A DNA stretch of 64,000 nt from Pseudomonadota bacterium (GCA_021848545.1 JAJZUL010000007.1:1-64000); one strand, 5' to 3'. Shown: positions 17,905 through 27,687, counted from the first letter of the stretch. Numbers and translations: made by a program. Notes: generated by a model from the letters alone, not told the origin.

Positions 17905-20900
17905 ATGGACATGGGACTGATGGCAACTTTTCGCCGTTTGACCGGACGGCCTGCCGCGACCGGTAGGCATTCCGGGAACCATGCCGCCGATTTGGTCGGA
18001 TACGACGCGCTTTGGGAGGTCGACACCAAGGGATTGGTGACGCGGTTGGACATGGTCGATTCCTTCATGGCCATGCCCGAAGCCGTCGGCCGATCCATAT
18101 GGCGGTTGATACGGCTGGATACGGGCGCCCGCAGGGATCTGGCGGTCGCCGTGGCCCGCCTGTCGCCTGTCGCCGGACTGCGCGGCATCATGCGCGGCGG
18201 ACCGTGGGCCGGTCGGTGCGTTTTCGTCACGGGGCGTCCGCACCGTATGCCCGGCGGCGCTGTGCGTTGGTCGGGAACGGCCATGGTCGCGTCGGCGGGC
18301 GCTTGTCGCTCCGATGGACAGGGCGCCGATACCGAACCTCGGGAAAAAGGGAATTCCTCGGGCGGCACGACGGTGATCGCCGCCATGCTGGCGCAGTTGG
18401 TGGACGAATTGACCGCCGATTGCGTGGTGGCTGCGCGCATCGAGGGCGATATGGTCGTGTCCGAATTTTCCGCCGGTCACGATCGTTACCGCATCGGCAT
18501 CGTCGGTCGCCGTACGGCCATCGCCGGCACGGTTCTCGCCCAAACGCTGGCCGCGCCGGGGCCGGTGGTGGTGGAAAACGATCTGGGGAAACGCCATCCG
18601 CTCAATCCGATGGCGACGGCGCACGGCATCGTGGCGTTCGCCGGCATGGCGATCCGGGACGGGGACGGCCGGCCGGTCGGCGTTCTCGCCGTTTGGAAAC
18701 GCGCGCCCATCGATGACCCCCGGCCGGCCGAAGCGGCGTTGCGGCGGGCGGTGTGGCGGATCGCCGGAGAGTGGCGCGATATCCGGCGCCAGCGGGAAAT
18801 CGCCGCTGACGCGGCGCGGTTGCGGGCCTCCCTTGATGCCATGCCCGCCATGTTCTATCAGGTCGCCGTTTCCCCGGAAGGGGCCCGCCGTTTTTTGTAT
18901 GTCGGCGGCGGCATCGAGCAACTTTTGGGAGAGACGGCCGAGTCCGTGTGCCGCTGGCCGGCTGAGAAAGTCGCGACCTTGTTTTCCCCCATGGCGGATG
19001 GCGAAGGCGGGGACAGCCATGGTGATGGCTTGCGCCGTGGCGAGGCCATCGACAAAAGATGGCGGCTGCGCCGTCCCGATGGGCGCGAGGTGGCGCTATT
19101 GGCGCGGGAAAGAGCCATCGATCGCGGCGGTTCCGAAATGATGGTCGTCGGCGTGATGCTCGATGAAAGCGCCGCGGCCCGTGACCGCCAGATGGCGTCC
19201 GGCGAACTGGACGCGCTGTGGACCAGAATGGCGGCGATCGCCGAGGCGACCCCCGACTGGGAATGCTGGACCGATGGCGATGGCGAACTGCTTTGGGTCA
19301 ACGGCGGCGCCGACGACGAGGGGGATTGGGCGACCTATCGCGGCCGCCCCGCCGGGTTCTATCCGCGTCCCCTGGTCGCCGAGACGGATCGCGCCGTGTT
19401 CGATGCGGCGGTGGCGGCGGCTCGCGGCGGGCGGACGGTGACCGGTTGCGATCTGCGCATTCTCCGCCCTTCGGGGGGACCCGTCTGGCATTCCCTGGCG
19501 GTCCGTCCCGTTTTTGTGGGCGGATCCAATGGGTTGCGCATCAGTCTTCGCCCGATTGACGAGCGCAAGCGCGGCGAACAGCGCATGGCCGAGGATGTCG
19601 CGGCGCTGCGCCGTATCGTTGACTCCTTCGATCTGATCGATGACGGCTTCGTCGTTGCCGATCGGGACGGCCGGGTGACCTATGCCAATCGGGCGGCGGC
19701 GATCTGGTGCGGATATGATGCGCCCGGCCCGATGATGGGGAGCCATTGGCGCGAGTTGGGGCTGGCGCCGTCGCCGGGATCGCCGCTGCTCGACGTCATC
19801 GAATCGTCGCTGGTCGGGCGCGGACGCTGGCATGGGGAAATCTCGCTGCCGGGACGGAACCCCGCGCTTCTTCTGGAAACCGATTTCATCCGCCTGGAGG
19901 ATGGCGGCTTCGTCGCCGCCATGGCCGATATCGGTCCCCGCCGTCTGATCGAGGAGCGGGCGCGGGAGGGGGAGGAGCGCTATCGCGCCCTGTTCCAGTC
20001 GGCCGATGACGCCATTTTCCTGATGGAAGGCGCGCGCATCGTCGATTGCAATCCCAGGGCCGAGGACATGTTCGGCCGGCCGCGCGCCAGCATGCTGGGT
20101 GAAATTCCCCACGCTTTCGCCCCGCCGCTTCAACCGGACGGCCGGCCGTCCCGCCAGGAGGCCGCCGATCATATCGCCGTGGCGCTGGCGGGGATGCCGT
20201 GCAACCATGAATGGCTGGGGCAGCGCGCCGACGGGACCCCCCTTATTCTCGATATCTCGCTGACCAGCCTGTCCCGCCGCGGAACCCCGTATCTGTTCGC
20301 GCTCATCCGCGATATCACCGACCGTCGCCGCCGCGAGGAAGAGCGCTTGCGGCTTGAAGCGACGTTGCAGGAAGCGCGCAAGTTGGAGGCGTTGGGCCGC
20401 TTTGCCGGCGGTATCGCTCATGATTTCAACAATATCGTCGGCGCCATTCGCGGGTTCGCCGAACTGATCGGCACCGAGACCGCGCCTCCGCCGGTCGAGC
20501 GTTACGCTCACCGCATCGTCACCGCCTGCGAGCGGGCCAGCGCTTTGACCCGCCAGATTCTGACCTTTACCCGTCGCGCCGAGCCGGTTCGCCGTCCGGT
20601 CGATATGGCGCCCCTGGTCCAGGAATGCTGCGATCTGCTGCGTCCCGGTCTGTCGGCCGACATCGATCTGGTCTGCGACGCCGATCGCGCGATGGTATCG
20701 GGGGATCGCACGCAACTGGGGCAGGTCGTGGTCAATCTGGTGGTCAATGCCGGCGAGGCCTTGTCGGGCGAAGCGGGACGCATCGCCGTTTCGGTCAGGC
20801 CGCTCGCCTCCGGCGCCGCCGATTTTCCGGCAAAGGACTCGTCGGCGAAGGTTCAGGTGCGTACCGATTCCGACGGGGCCGCCGTTGCCACCTTGGGCGG

Positions 20901-21576
20901 TCTGGAGGCCGGAGCCTCCTATGTGCTTTTATCGGTCGCCGATAGCGGCACGGGAGTACCCGCCGAGACGTTGGGGCAGGCGTTCGATCCCTTCTTCACC
21001 ACAAAAGGCTTAGGCACGGGGTTGGGACTGGCGGTCGTGCGCGAAGTGGTGCTGGGCCATGGCGGCGCCGTTCTGGTTCGCAGCCGGCCGGGAGCGGGCA
21101 CCCGCTTCGACATCGCCCTGCCCGTGGCGGGAGCCGTCGAGGAACGGGAAGCGCCGCCCGAGGATATGCCGCCGCCGCCGATCCCCGTTCTGCCATCGGG
21201 TTTGCGGGTGCTGCTGGTGGATGACAATGCCGATTTCACCGATATGGTGCTGATGGCGCTGGAACGGCAGGGGATCGAGGGTGCCGCCTGCGCGTCGCCG
21301 GTCGAAGCCCTGGCGATCATCGTCGAATCGCCCGATGCCTGGGACGTGGTGGTCAGCGATCAGGGCATGCCCCAGATGTCGGGCCTGGATTTCGTCAAGG
21401 AGATCAAGGCGGTGCGGTCCGATCTGCCCTGTCTGTTATGCACCGGTCAGATCGGCGCGCCCGAAGCGCTGGATCTGGCGACGGAGGGCGTGATCACGGT
21501 TTTGCGCAAGCCGGTGGCGCTGGGTGATCTGTTTACCGCCATCATCGGCGCCGTCTCGCCCATATCGGATTCATGA
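17905..21576 (+). CDS. Large soluble hybrid histidine kinase with GAF and several PAS domains
   Basis: 1223 residues, no membrane segment. After a weakly conserved N-terminus comes a GAF-like domain (about 150-300), then several PAS domains (about 300-810; DGFVVADRDGRVTYANRAAA and DDAIFLMEGARIVDCNPRAE are clear cases). The HisKA motif is GIAHDFNNIVGAIRGF with H839, followed by an HATPase with GTGLGLAVV and a C-terminal receiver with D1152 in VVVSDQGMPQMSG. HDFNN is the HisKA form common in alphaproteobacterial kinases. Signals are unknown. Its stop overlaps the stop region of the convergent kinase gene by six bases. Confidence 0.92.
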   Translation: MDMGLMATFRRLTGRPAATGRHSGNHAADLVGYDALWEVDTKGLVTRLDMVDSFMAMPEAVGRSIWRLIRLDTGARRDLAVAVARLSPVAGLRGIMRGGPWAGRCVFVTGRPHRMPGGAVRWSGTAMVASAGACRSDGQGADTEPREKGNSSGGTTVIAAMLAQLVDELTADCVVAARIEGDMVVSEFSAGHDRYRIGIVGRRTAIAGTVLAQTLAAPGPVVVENDLGKRHPLNPMATAHGIVAFAGMAIRDGDGRPVGVLAVWKRAPIDDPRPAEAALRRAVWRIAGEWRDIRRQREIAADAARLRASLDAMPAMFYQVAVSPEGARRFLYVGGGIEQLLGETAESVCRWPAEKVATLFSPMADGEGGDSHGDGLRRGEAIDKRWRLRRPDGREVALLARERAIDRGGSEMMVVGVMLDESAAARDRQMASGELDALWTRMAAIAEATPDWECWTDGDGELLWVNGGADDEGDWATYRGRPAGFYPRPLVAETDRAVFDAAVAAARGGRTVTGCDLRILRPSGGPVWHSLAVRPVFVGGSNGLRISLRPIDERKRGEQRMAEDVAALRRIVDSFDLIDDGFVVADRDGRVTYANRAAAIWCGYDAPGPMMGSHWRELGLAPSPGSPLLDVIESSLVGRGRWHGEISLPGRNPALLLETDFIRLEDGGFVAAMADIGPRRLIEERAREGEERYRALFQSADDAIFLMEGARIVDCNPRAEDMFGRPRASMLGEIPHAFAPPLQPDGRPSRQEAADHIAVALAGMPCNHEWLGQRADGTPLILDISLTSLSRRGTPYLFALIRDITDRRRREEERLRLEATLQEARKLEALGRFAGGIAHDFNNIVGAIRGFAELIGTETAPPPVERYAHRIVTACERASALTRQILTFTRRAEPVRRPVDMAPLVQECCDLLRPGLSADIDLVCDADRAMVSGDRTQLGQVVVNLVVNAGEALSGEAGRIAVSVRPLASGAADFPAKDSSAKVQVRTDSDGAAVATLGGLEAGASYVLLSVADSGTGVPAETLGQAFDPFFTTKGLGTGLGLAVVREVVLGHGGAVLVRSRPGAGTRFDIALPVAGAVEEREAPPEDMPPPPIPVLPSGLRVLLVDDNADFTDMVLMALERQGIEGAACASPVEALAIIVESPDAWDVVVSDQGMPQMSGLDFVKEIKAVRSDLPCLLCTGQIGAPEALDLATEGVITVLRKPVALGDLFTAIIGAVSPISDS

Positions 21577-24500
21577 TCCGGCCGGCGGCGAAGCCAAAAC
21601 GGAATTCACCGCCGCCAGGAATTCGGCCACGTCGAAGGGTTTGGTCAGATAGCGGGCGAATCCGGCCTGCAGGCCCTCGCGGATGGCGCGCTGGGTGGCG
21701 TTGGCCGACAGGGCAATTACCGGAATGGCGCTGGTGCGCGGATCTTTCTTCAGGCGAAGAATCGCTTCCATGCCGGTCATGCCGGGCAGGTTGATGTCGA
21801 GAACGACGACGTCGGGCTGGGCGATGTTGGCGATCTCGAGTCCCGCTTCGGCGGTCGCCGCCGTCAGCAGGGAAAACTGACCGTATTCCGCCGCGATATC
21901 GCGCATCAATTGAAGATTTTCAAGGTTATCCTCGACGTAAAGCATGCGCCGGGTCGGCGCCTCGTCGGGTTTCCGTCCGCGCGAGGAGGACAATGTCGGG
22001 GCCGATCCGGTCGCCGTGTCGGCGGCGGGGATTTCAATCCAGAAGCTGGACCCTTGGCCCGGCCGGGTTTCGAAGCCGATGCGGCCATTCATGGATTCGA
22101 TCAGGCGTCGCGCGATGGTCAGGCCCACGCCCGTTCCTTCGATATCGGTCGCCTCCGCTCCCAGGCGGTTGAACGGCTCGAACAGGAAGTGCTGCTTATC
22201 CGCCGGGATGCCCGCGCCTTCGTCGGTCACGATGAAGCGGACGACATTGCCCGTGCCAGGCTCCACCGTCAAAAAAACATTTCCCCCTGGTGAATTGTAT
22301 TTGACGGCGTTGGAGGTGATGTTGAGCAGAACCTGCCTTATACGGGTATCGTCGGCCCGAATTTGATCGGGAACACCCTGAGAAATTCGCCAGTCTTGAA
22401 CCGAAACGTTCATTTTGGCGGCATAGCCGCGGGTAGTGTCGAGGATTTCCTGAAGCAGGGGGGGAATCTCTACATCGCTGATCGACAGGGGCATCTGCCC
22501 CGATTCGATCCGTGCCAGATCGAGGACTTCGTTGATCAGCCTGAGCAGGTGCTGGCCGCTCAGACGCACCTGTTCGGCATAGCCCAGCGCCCGGCCGGAA
22601 AGCGGCTGGTCGGGGTTGTTTTCCAGCAATTGGGCGAAGCCGAGAATGGCGTTCAGGGGGGTCCTGAGTTCATGGCTCATCGATGACAAAAAGTCGGATT
22701 TGGCCTGGTTGGCCTTGTCCGCCAACTCCTTGGCCAGACGCAATTCACGCTGGTGACGTTCCAGCGTGGTCAAGGCCTCGCGCAACGACGCCTCGGCCGA
22801 TTGCCGCTCGACGATTTCCTGTTGCAGGCTTCGGGTCCTTTCCTCCACCCGGTTTTCCAGGTCGTCGCGGGCTTGCCGCAATTGCTCTTCGGCCTGTTTG
22901 CGCTCCACCACCTCCGCGGCCAGGGCCGCGTTGCTGCGGCTGATGTCAACGGTCCGCGCGCTCAGGGTTTCGTAGAGCAGGCCGTTGCGCAAGTAACCGC
23001 CGATTTCACCGGCAAAGGTTTCGAGGAAGGGGCGGCCCCGCAACAACGCCTCGCCACCGTCGCGGGTTCCCACCGCCAGCGCGCCGACGATCGTCTCGCC
23101 GCGTCCCAGCGGCAAAGCGACCACATGGTCGATATTTTCGGGCATAGGGGAAGTTCCGGCCGCCCCGAGAACGGAATCGTCCGAGGAAAAGGTCCGTCCG
23201 CTATCCAGAGTCATGCGGCCGAGGCTTTCGCACAGAGCCAGTCCCTTCCAGTCGTCCGGTATGGCGGTGCCGTCGCCGCGCCGGCCGCCGCGCAAAGCCA
23301 GCCGGTCGTCCGCCCCTTTCAGCAACAGCAGCGCCACTTCCCCGCCGGTCGCGGCCAGGGTCTCGTCCAGGGCGATCTCCACCAGGCGCTCGATCGAGGT
23401 GGTTTCGGTCATCCGCCGGCCGAGACGGTGGAGATGGGCGATTTCCGCCGAGCGCTGTCGTTCGATGGTTTCAGCGCGGCGAAGGTCGCCGACATCGCGC
23501 AGACAGGCCACGATCAGCGGTGTTTCGCCGTCGCCGGCGGTGAACAGGCTGGCTTCGGTGAGGAAGGAAGCGCCGTCGCCGCGCCGTCCGCCGATATCCA
23601 GGCGCCGTTTGCGCCCGCCGGCAAGGCTGGCCAGCGCCGCCGGTCCGCTCAGGTTGCGCTGGATGTCCTTGGGCAGGGGGGTCTGGTCGATGGGATGGCC
23701 CAGAACCTTGTCCGTCGGAAGCGCCAGGATGCGCTGGGCGGCGGCGTTGAAGGCCTGCACGGTGCCATCGGCCGATACGGCGATGAAGGCGTCGGACGTC
23801 CCGTCGACGATGGCGCGCAGGCGGGATTCGCTTTCGGCCAGCCGCGCGCGCTTTTCGCTCAGCCGCAAGTAGGGATCGCGGATCACCGCCAGGAACAGGC
23901 CCCGGTACAGAAAGGCGAAGGCGATGACCTTATAGACGTGGCCGAGCACGTTGTAGACGTCGGTGGGGGCGGAATAGAGGGTGAAAAACAGCTCGGACAG
24001 GGCCATCACCCACGCCGCGCCCATCATCCACAATCGTTCCGGCACGTCCCGTCGCCGTATCAGGATCAAAATGGTGGCCGCCAGCAGGGCGACGACCGCG
24101 TATTCGGTATCGATCTTGAACGCCGTAAGGCCTTGGCCGCGGATGAAGGTGGCCGGCAGGCTGCTCAGATGGAACAGGATGGCCCAAGTGAACAAGGCGA
24201 CGATCAGGAGCACCGATCCCAACATGAGCGGCCGTATCGCCCGGTGACGGAACGGCCGCCAGGGCAGGGCCGTGGCCACCAGAAATCCCATGGCCTGGAG
24301 AATGCGGGCGGCCAGCCAGAAATCGATGCTTTTGGGATTGCCGGACGGGGTAATGTAGGAGGGCATGCCCGGATAGGACAGGCTGTGCTGAAGGTCGAGC
24401 AGACCGACGCCGAGAAAGGCGACCGCCAGGATCGCCAGATTGCCGGGTCGGTCCCCATCGAACGCATGCCATCCCACCGAAAAAATGAGCATCGACACGA

Positions 24501-24756
24501 TGACCGCGAACAGTTCGGCCAATTGGTGGAAAACAAGGAAGGATGCCGGGTCGGGTAGAAGCGGCGAACCGGCCACCAACGGCACGAACAGGAAAAGAAC
24601 CGTAAGGGCCGCCGCCAGCCAAAGAGCCGCCGTACCGTCACCTCGTCGGCCGCCCAGTTCAAAAACGAACCCTGTTTCGCCGTTCAAATTGGCCTCCGGG
24701 GTGGACAGACCAGAGTCGAACACGTATACGACCGCCGGATCAATCGATCGAGGCAT
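21571..24756 (-). CDS. MASE3-PAS-GAF hybrid histidine kinase
   Basis: 1061 residues. The N-terminal 320 residues contain seven or eight hydrophobic segments with LLDLQHSLSYPGMPS, as in the MASE3 membrane sensor. A PAS domain (about 325-450) and a GAF domain (460-590), a coiled coil rich in Glu and Arg (590-680), HisKA with H695 in SMSHELRTPLNAILGF, an HATPase (GTGVGLTIA) and a receiver (VVVLDINLPGMTG) follow. It probably senses a membrane-associated or small-molecule signal and passes phosphate through its own receiver. An upstream GTG or ATG could add about ten residues. Confidence 0.92.
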   Translation of the reverse strand: MPRSIDPAVVYVFDSGLSTPEANLNGETGFVFELGGRRGDGTAALWLAAALTVLFLFVPLVAGSPLLPDPASFLVFHQLAELFAVIVSMLIFSVGWHAFDGDRPGNLAILAVAFLGVGLLDLQHSLSYPGMPSYITPSGNPKSIDFWLAARILQAMGFLVATALPWRPFRHRAIRPLMLGSVLLIVALFTWAILFHLSSLPATFIRGQGLTAFKIDTEYAVVALLAATILILIRRRDVPERLWMMGAAWVMALSELFFTLYSAPTDVYNVLGHVYKVIAFAFLYRGLFLAVIRDPYLRLSEKRARLAESESRLRAIVDGTSDAFIAVSADGTVQAFNAAAQRILALPTDKVLGHPIDQTPLPKDIQRNLSGPAALASLAGGRKRRLDIGGRRGDGASFLTEASLFTAGDGETPLIVACLRDVGDLRRAETIERQRSAEIAHLHRLGRRMTETTSIERLVEIALDETLAATGGEVALLLLKGADDRLALRGGRRGDGTAIPDDWKGLALCESLGRMTLDSGRTFSSDDSVLGAAGTSPMPENIDHVVALPLGRGETIVGALAVGTRDGGEALLRGRPFLETFAGEIGGYLRNGLLYETLSARTVDISRSNAALAAEVVERKQAEEQLRQARDDLENRVEERTRSLQQEIVERQSAEASLREALTTLERHQRELRLAKELADKANQAKSDFLSSMSHELRTPLNAILGFAQLLENNPDQPLSGRALGYAEQVRLSGQHLLRLINEVLDLARIESGQMPLSISDVEIPPLLQEILDTTRGYAAKMNVSVQDWRISQGVPDQIRADDTRIRQVLLNITSNAVKYNSPGGNVFLTVEPGTGNVVRFIVTDEGAGIPADKQHFLFEPFNRLGAEATDIEGTGVGLTIARRLIESMNGRIGFETRPGQGSSFWIEIPAADTATGSAPTLSSSRGRKPDEAPTRRMLYVEDNLENLQLMRDIAAEYGQFSLLTAATAEAGLEIANIAQPDVVVLDINLPGMTGMEAILRLKKDPRTSAIPVIALSANATQRAIREGLQAGFARYLTKPFDVAEFLAAVNSVLASPPAGS

Positions 24757-24819
24757 TGGTGGTCCGGCTCCGACATCTTCTTCCAAAGTCTCAGGATGGG
24801 GCCGTCAACATATTGAATT

Positions 24820-24872
24820 ATCGCGGAATTCCAACGAAAGTTACGGAATAGCTTTCGTTGGAATTCCGCGAT
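24820..24872. repeat. Perfect 21-bp inverted repeat with 11-base loop
   Basis: Arms at 24820-24840 and 24852-24872 are exact reverse complements (first arm begins ATCGCGGAATTCCAACGA), with an 11-base loop. It lies between the divergent MASE3 kinase and carbonic anhydrase genes, so it is not a simple terminator. It could be a regulator site, a cruciform or an inserted repeat unit. No second copy was noticed. Confidence 0.9.
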
Positions 24873-24957
24873 TAGCGTAACCGACGAACAGCCGGGCCGG
24901 CAAGTCACGGCGTGGTGGAACGGTCGGCAGCCAACACTCCGCGAAAAAGAGGTCCGA

Positions 24958-25584
24958 ATGGAAAGACTGATCAAAGGGTTCGAGCGGTTCCGCAGCGGAT
25001 ATTTCCAGGCCAACCGCGAGCTGTTCTCGACCTTGGCCACCGAGGGACAGCGGCCGCGGTTTTTGATCATCGGTTGTTCGGATTCGCGGGTCGATCCCGG
25101 GCTCATCTTCGATACCGGGCCGGGTGAAATGTTCGTCATCCGCAATGTGGCCAATCTGGTGCCGCCGTTCGAAACCGGCGGGACCTATCACGGGACCTCG
25201 GCCGCCATAGAATTCGCCGTCCGCTCGCTGGAGGTCGAACATGTGGCGGTCCTGGGGCATGCCGGGTGCGGTGGTGTGCGGGCGCTTCTGGAGGAGAGCG
25301 CCGTGTCGGACAGCGACTTCATCCGGCCGTGGATGGACATCGCCCGGACCGCTCGCGACCGGGCTCTGGCCTTGACCTTGTCGGCCTCCCAACCCATCGA
25401 GGCGGCCCGCGTCATGGCGGAGCACGAGACGGTGGCCATTTCCCTGGCCAACCTGATGACCTTTCCCTGGCTGCGCCAACGGGTCGTGGATGGCAGACTA
25501 GCCCTCCACGGTTTGTATTTCGACGTCGAGAACGGCGACCTGTTCCGCCTGAACGGGATATCCAACACGTTCGAAAAAGTATAG
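24958..25584 (+). CDS. Beta-class carbonic anhydrase
   Basis: 208 residues. Zinc ligands C40, H101 and C104 are in GCSDSRVDPG and GHAGCGGVRAL, with the catalytic D42-R44 dyad present. It interconverts CO2 and bicarbonate in the cytoplasm. The usual loop reads HTGCGG or HSxCGG; here Ala replaces Thr/Ser next to the ligand His, a mild variation. Start ATG follows GAGGTCCGA. It is a single-gene unit facing the hairpin. Confidence 0.93.
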   Translation: MERLIKGFERFRSGYFQANRELFSTLATEGQRPRFLIIGCSDSRVDPGLIFDTGPGEMFVIRNVANLVPPFETGGTYHGTSAAIEFAVRSLEVEHVAVLGHAGCGGVRALLEESAVSDSDFIRPWMDIARTARDRALALTLSASQPIEAARVMAEHETVAISLANLMTFPWLRQRVVDGRLALHGLYFDVENGDLFRLNGISNTFEKV

Positions 25585-25607
25585 ACGCCGAATCGGCGCG
25601 GCGACCG

Positions 25608-26294
25608 TCACATTTTGCCTTTGTTGGGCGCCGCGCGTTCGGCCTTGCGGGCATCGGCGATCACCTTTTCGAAACCGGCGATGTTCTTCGGCGCGCCGGA
25701 CAGAAGGTAATGGCCGATCAGAAAAGCCGGCGTGCCATTCAGGCCGATGGCGTCCGCCTGGCGGGCGTTGCGGGCCAGCAGGGCGGAAATGGTTTGGCCA
25801 TGGGTCTTGAGATCGGCCTGCAACCTGGACCAGTTGACGCCGACCTTTTCAGCGACGGCCTTGACCACGGCGGGGTCGGCGTGACGCGGCTGGTCGAGCA
25901 AGGCGTTGTGGAAGGCGATGTATTTGCCCTGCCATTTCGAAGCGGTGACGACGCGCGCGGCATAGACCGAATCGGCGCCGAAAATGGGCCAGTCCTTATA
26001 GGCCACCCGGATATCGGGGTTCTTTTTCAGAACAGCTTCCAGCATCGGGTTGGATCTTTTGCAGACGGGGCAATTGTAATCGAAGAATTCGACGATGGTG
26101 AGCTTGCCCTTGGGATTGCCGCCAACCGGCGCCTCGGGGTCGTGGGTCACGTCGTTGAAGGTGATGGTCGGGCCATCGGCGGCTTTGGCGGCGGCCTTGG
26201 GGGTGGCCTGCGCCGCCGCGGTGCCGGCGGTGCCGATCACCATTCCGAAACCTGCGAGCAGGGCCCAGGCGGTAAGCCGCTTGCGTCCGATCAT
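25608..26294 (-). CDS. DsbA-family periplasmic thiol:disulfide protein
   Basis: 228 residues with a signal peptide (1-29, cut after AAA-Q). A thioredoxin fold carries the active-site CPVC (C75, C78) in EFFDYNCPVCKR, and a cis-Pro segment NGTPAFLIG is near the C-terminus. It resembles the DsbA/BdbD/Com1 group of oxidoreductases. The start has AGGAGAG upstream. With the TlpA-like gene just upstream on the same strand it may form a periplasmic thiol redox pair. Confidence 0.9.
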   Translation of the reverse strand: MIGRKRLTAWALLAGFGMVIGTAGTAAAQATPKAAAKAADGPTITFNDVTHDPEAPVGGNPKGKLTIVEFFDYNCPVCKRSNPMLEAVLKKNPDIRVAYKDWPIFGADSVYAARVVTASKWQGKYIAFHNALLDQPRHADPAVVKAVAEKVGVNWSRLQADLKTHGQTISALLARNARQADAIGLNGTPAFLIGHYLLSGAPKNIAGFEKVIADARKAERAAPNKGKM

Positions 26295-26394
26295 GATCCG
26301 TCTCTCCTGTTGCACGCCGATTGTTGACCGGGGGGCGATTCCCAAATGCGCCCATGGACTCTTCGCACTGTAATCGGATTTGGTTGCGGGTAAA

Positions 26395-27243
26395 TCAATC
26401 CCGTTGCAAATTTTTCTCGTTCGGCATCGGAGCTGGTCCAGATTTAATCCGCGCCAGGCGCGCCATGGCGGCGGCAAGGGTCTCCGGGGCGATTTCGCCG
26501 ACCTGCATGGTGCGCAACCGTCCGTCGCGGCCGATGAACAGGGTCGTGGGCAGCCCGCGCGAGCCGTAATAGCGGCCCAGCGCCCCGGCGGGATCCAACA
26601 GCACCCGATCGGCCGGTATGTGCAGGCGATGGGCGAAGGAAGCCACGGCGATCCGGCCTTCGCCCTGGTCGGCGAACAGGATGTCGATGCCGGGATGGGC
26701 GGCGGCGGCGCGAACCAGCATGGGCATTTCACGCCGGCAGGGCGGGCACCAGCTTGCCCATAGATTGATGATGCGGGGTCTGGCCAGGGGCGCGGCCAGA
26801 TTAAGCGGCGGTCCCTCCAGCCGGGACAGCACCATCACCGGCGACGGGGCGCCGGCGGCGATCGCCAGCAAACGGAAAATGATGCCCCAGACCAGCAGGC
26901 CGGCTCCCAGAGGGACGACGCTCCACAGGCGCAGGCGTCGTCCCGGCAGGCGCCACAACGTGACCGGAAGGATGGCCGGGATCGCCCATAGCCCCGCGAA
27001 TCCGCCCTGCCATACCGCCAGAATGCGCAGCGGCTGGTGGGCGAAGGCCGACCAGTAGGCGGCGACGTGGCCCAGGCGGGCGGCGATGATTCCCGCCGCC
27101 ACCGTCAGACTGGCCCAATTGTCGAAACGGCGGTCGATTTTGTGGGCGAGTATGGCCGCCGCCACCAGAAAGACGATGATGCCGGCCACGGCGGCGGCGT
27201 GGGCGGCCGACAGGACGAAAGGCCCGATGACCACGACTCCCAT
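26395..27243 (-). CDS. Membrane protein with C-terminal TlpA/thioredoxin domain
   Basis: 282 residues. The N-terminal half has about four hydrophobic segments resembling part of a prolipoprotein diacylglyceryl transferase (WQGGFAGLWAI; GWA-type arginine residues), and the C-terminal half (about 135-270) is a TlpA-like thioredoxin domain with WCPPC and a GLPTTLFIG cis-Pro loop. It probably reduces periplasmic or exported thiols using membrane-delivered electrons. The fusion of an Lgt-like half with a TlpA half is unusual. The ATG at 27243 is preceded in frame by a GTG. It ends about 100 bases upstream of the DsbA-like gene. Confidence 0.78.
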   Translation of the reverse strand: MGVVVIGPFVLSAAHAAAVAGIIVFLVAAAILAHKIDRRFDNWASLTVAAGIIAARLGHVAAYWSAFAHQPLRILAVWQGGFAGLWAIPAILPVTLWRLPGRRLRLWSVVPLGAGLLVWGIIFRLLAIAAGAPSPVMVLSRLEGPPLNLAAPLARPRIINLWASWCPPCRREMPMLVRAAAAHPGIDILFADQGEGRIAVASFAHRLHIPADRVLLDPAGALGRYYGSRGLPTTLFIGRDGRLRTMQVGEIAPETLAAAMARLARIKSGPAPMPNEKNLQRD

Positions 27244-27252
27244 CACGGCACC

Positions 27253-27687
27253 CTAACCATGGTCGTGGCGGTGGGACGGGGCGGAAAGGTCCGATGGAAC
27301 CATATGGATGTTGCCGTAACGAACGCCCCGTTGGGCGATGGTGGCCTGGGCGAAATCGCGCACGGAATCGGCGGCGCCTTGCAGCAACATCACTTCCAGG
27401 CAGTTTTCATCGTCGAGATGCACATGCAGGGTGGACAGGGTCAGGTGGTGGTGCAGGTGCTGCGCCCCCGTCAGCCGGCGCGCCAGTTCCCGCTGATGGT
27501 GGTTGTAGACATAGGAAACGCAGGCCAGAGCCCGCGCCGAGGGATCGCCCGCTAGACGTTCCTCCTCCAGCCGATGGCGGACCAGATCGCGGACCGCCTC
27601 GGACCGGTTCTCGTATCCGGCCCGTCCGACGAGTTCGTCAAAGGCGGCCAGCAGATCCTCCTCCAGCGAAATGGTGATCCGTTCCAT
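27253..27687 (-). CDS. nikR: Nickel-responsive regulator NikR
   Basis: 144 residues. A ribbon-helix-helix DNA-binding domain (MERITISLEEDLLAAFDELV, residues 1-45) and an ACT-like nickel-binding domain. The nickel ligands H77, H88, H90 and C96 align with H76, H87, H89 and C95 of E. coli NikR (offset of one). NikR represses nickel uptake when nickel-loaded. The ATG follows GAGGAGAGG. It is divergent from a NiCoT transporter, and a NikR-type operator lies between them. Confidence 0.94.
   Translation of the reverse strand: MERITISLEEDLLAAFDELVGRAGYENRSEAVRDLVRHRLEEERLAGDPSARALACVSYVYNHHQRELARRLTGAQHLHHHLTLSTLHVHLDDENCLEVMLLQGAADSVRDFAQATIAQRGVRYGNIHMVPSDLSAPSHRHDHG

Noticed and set aside
21571-24756. 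GGRRGDG occurring three times in the MASE3 kinase as a mobile peptide repeat
   Set aside because: At least one case is the normal RxDG strand of a PAS domain, and the flanks are unrelated; coincidence in a GC-rich gene is more likely.
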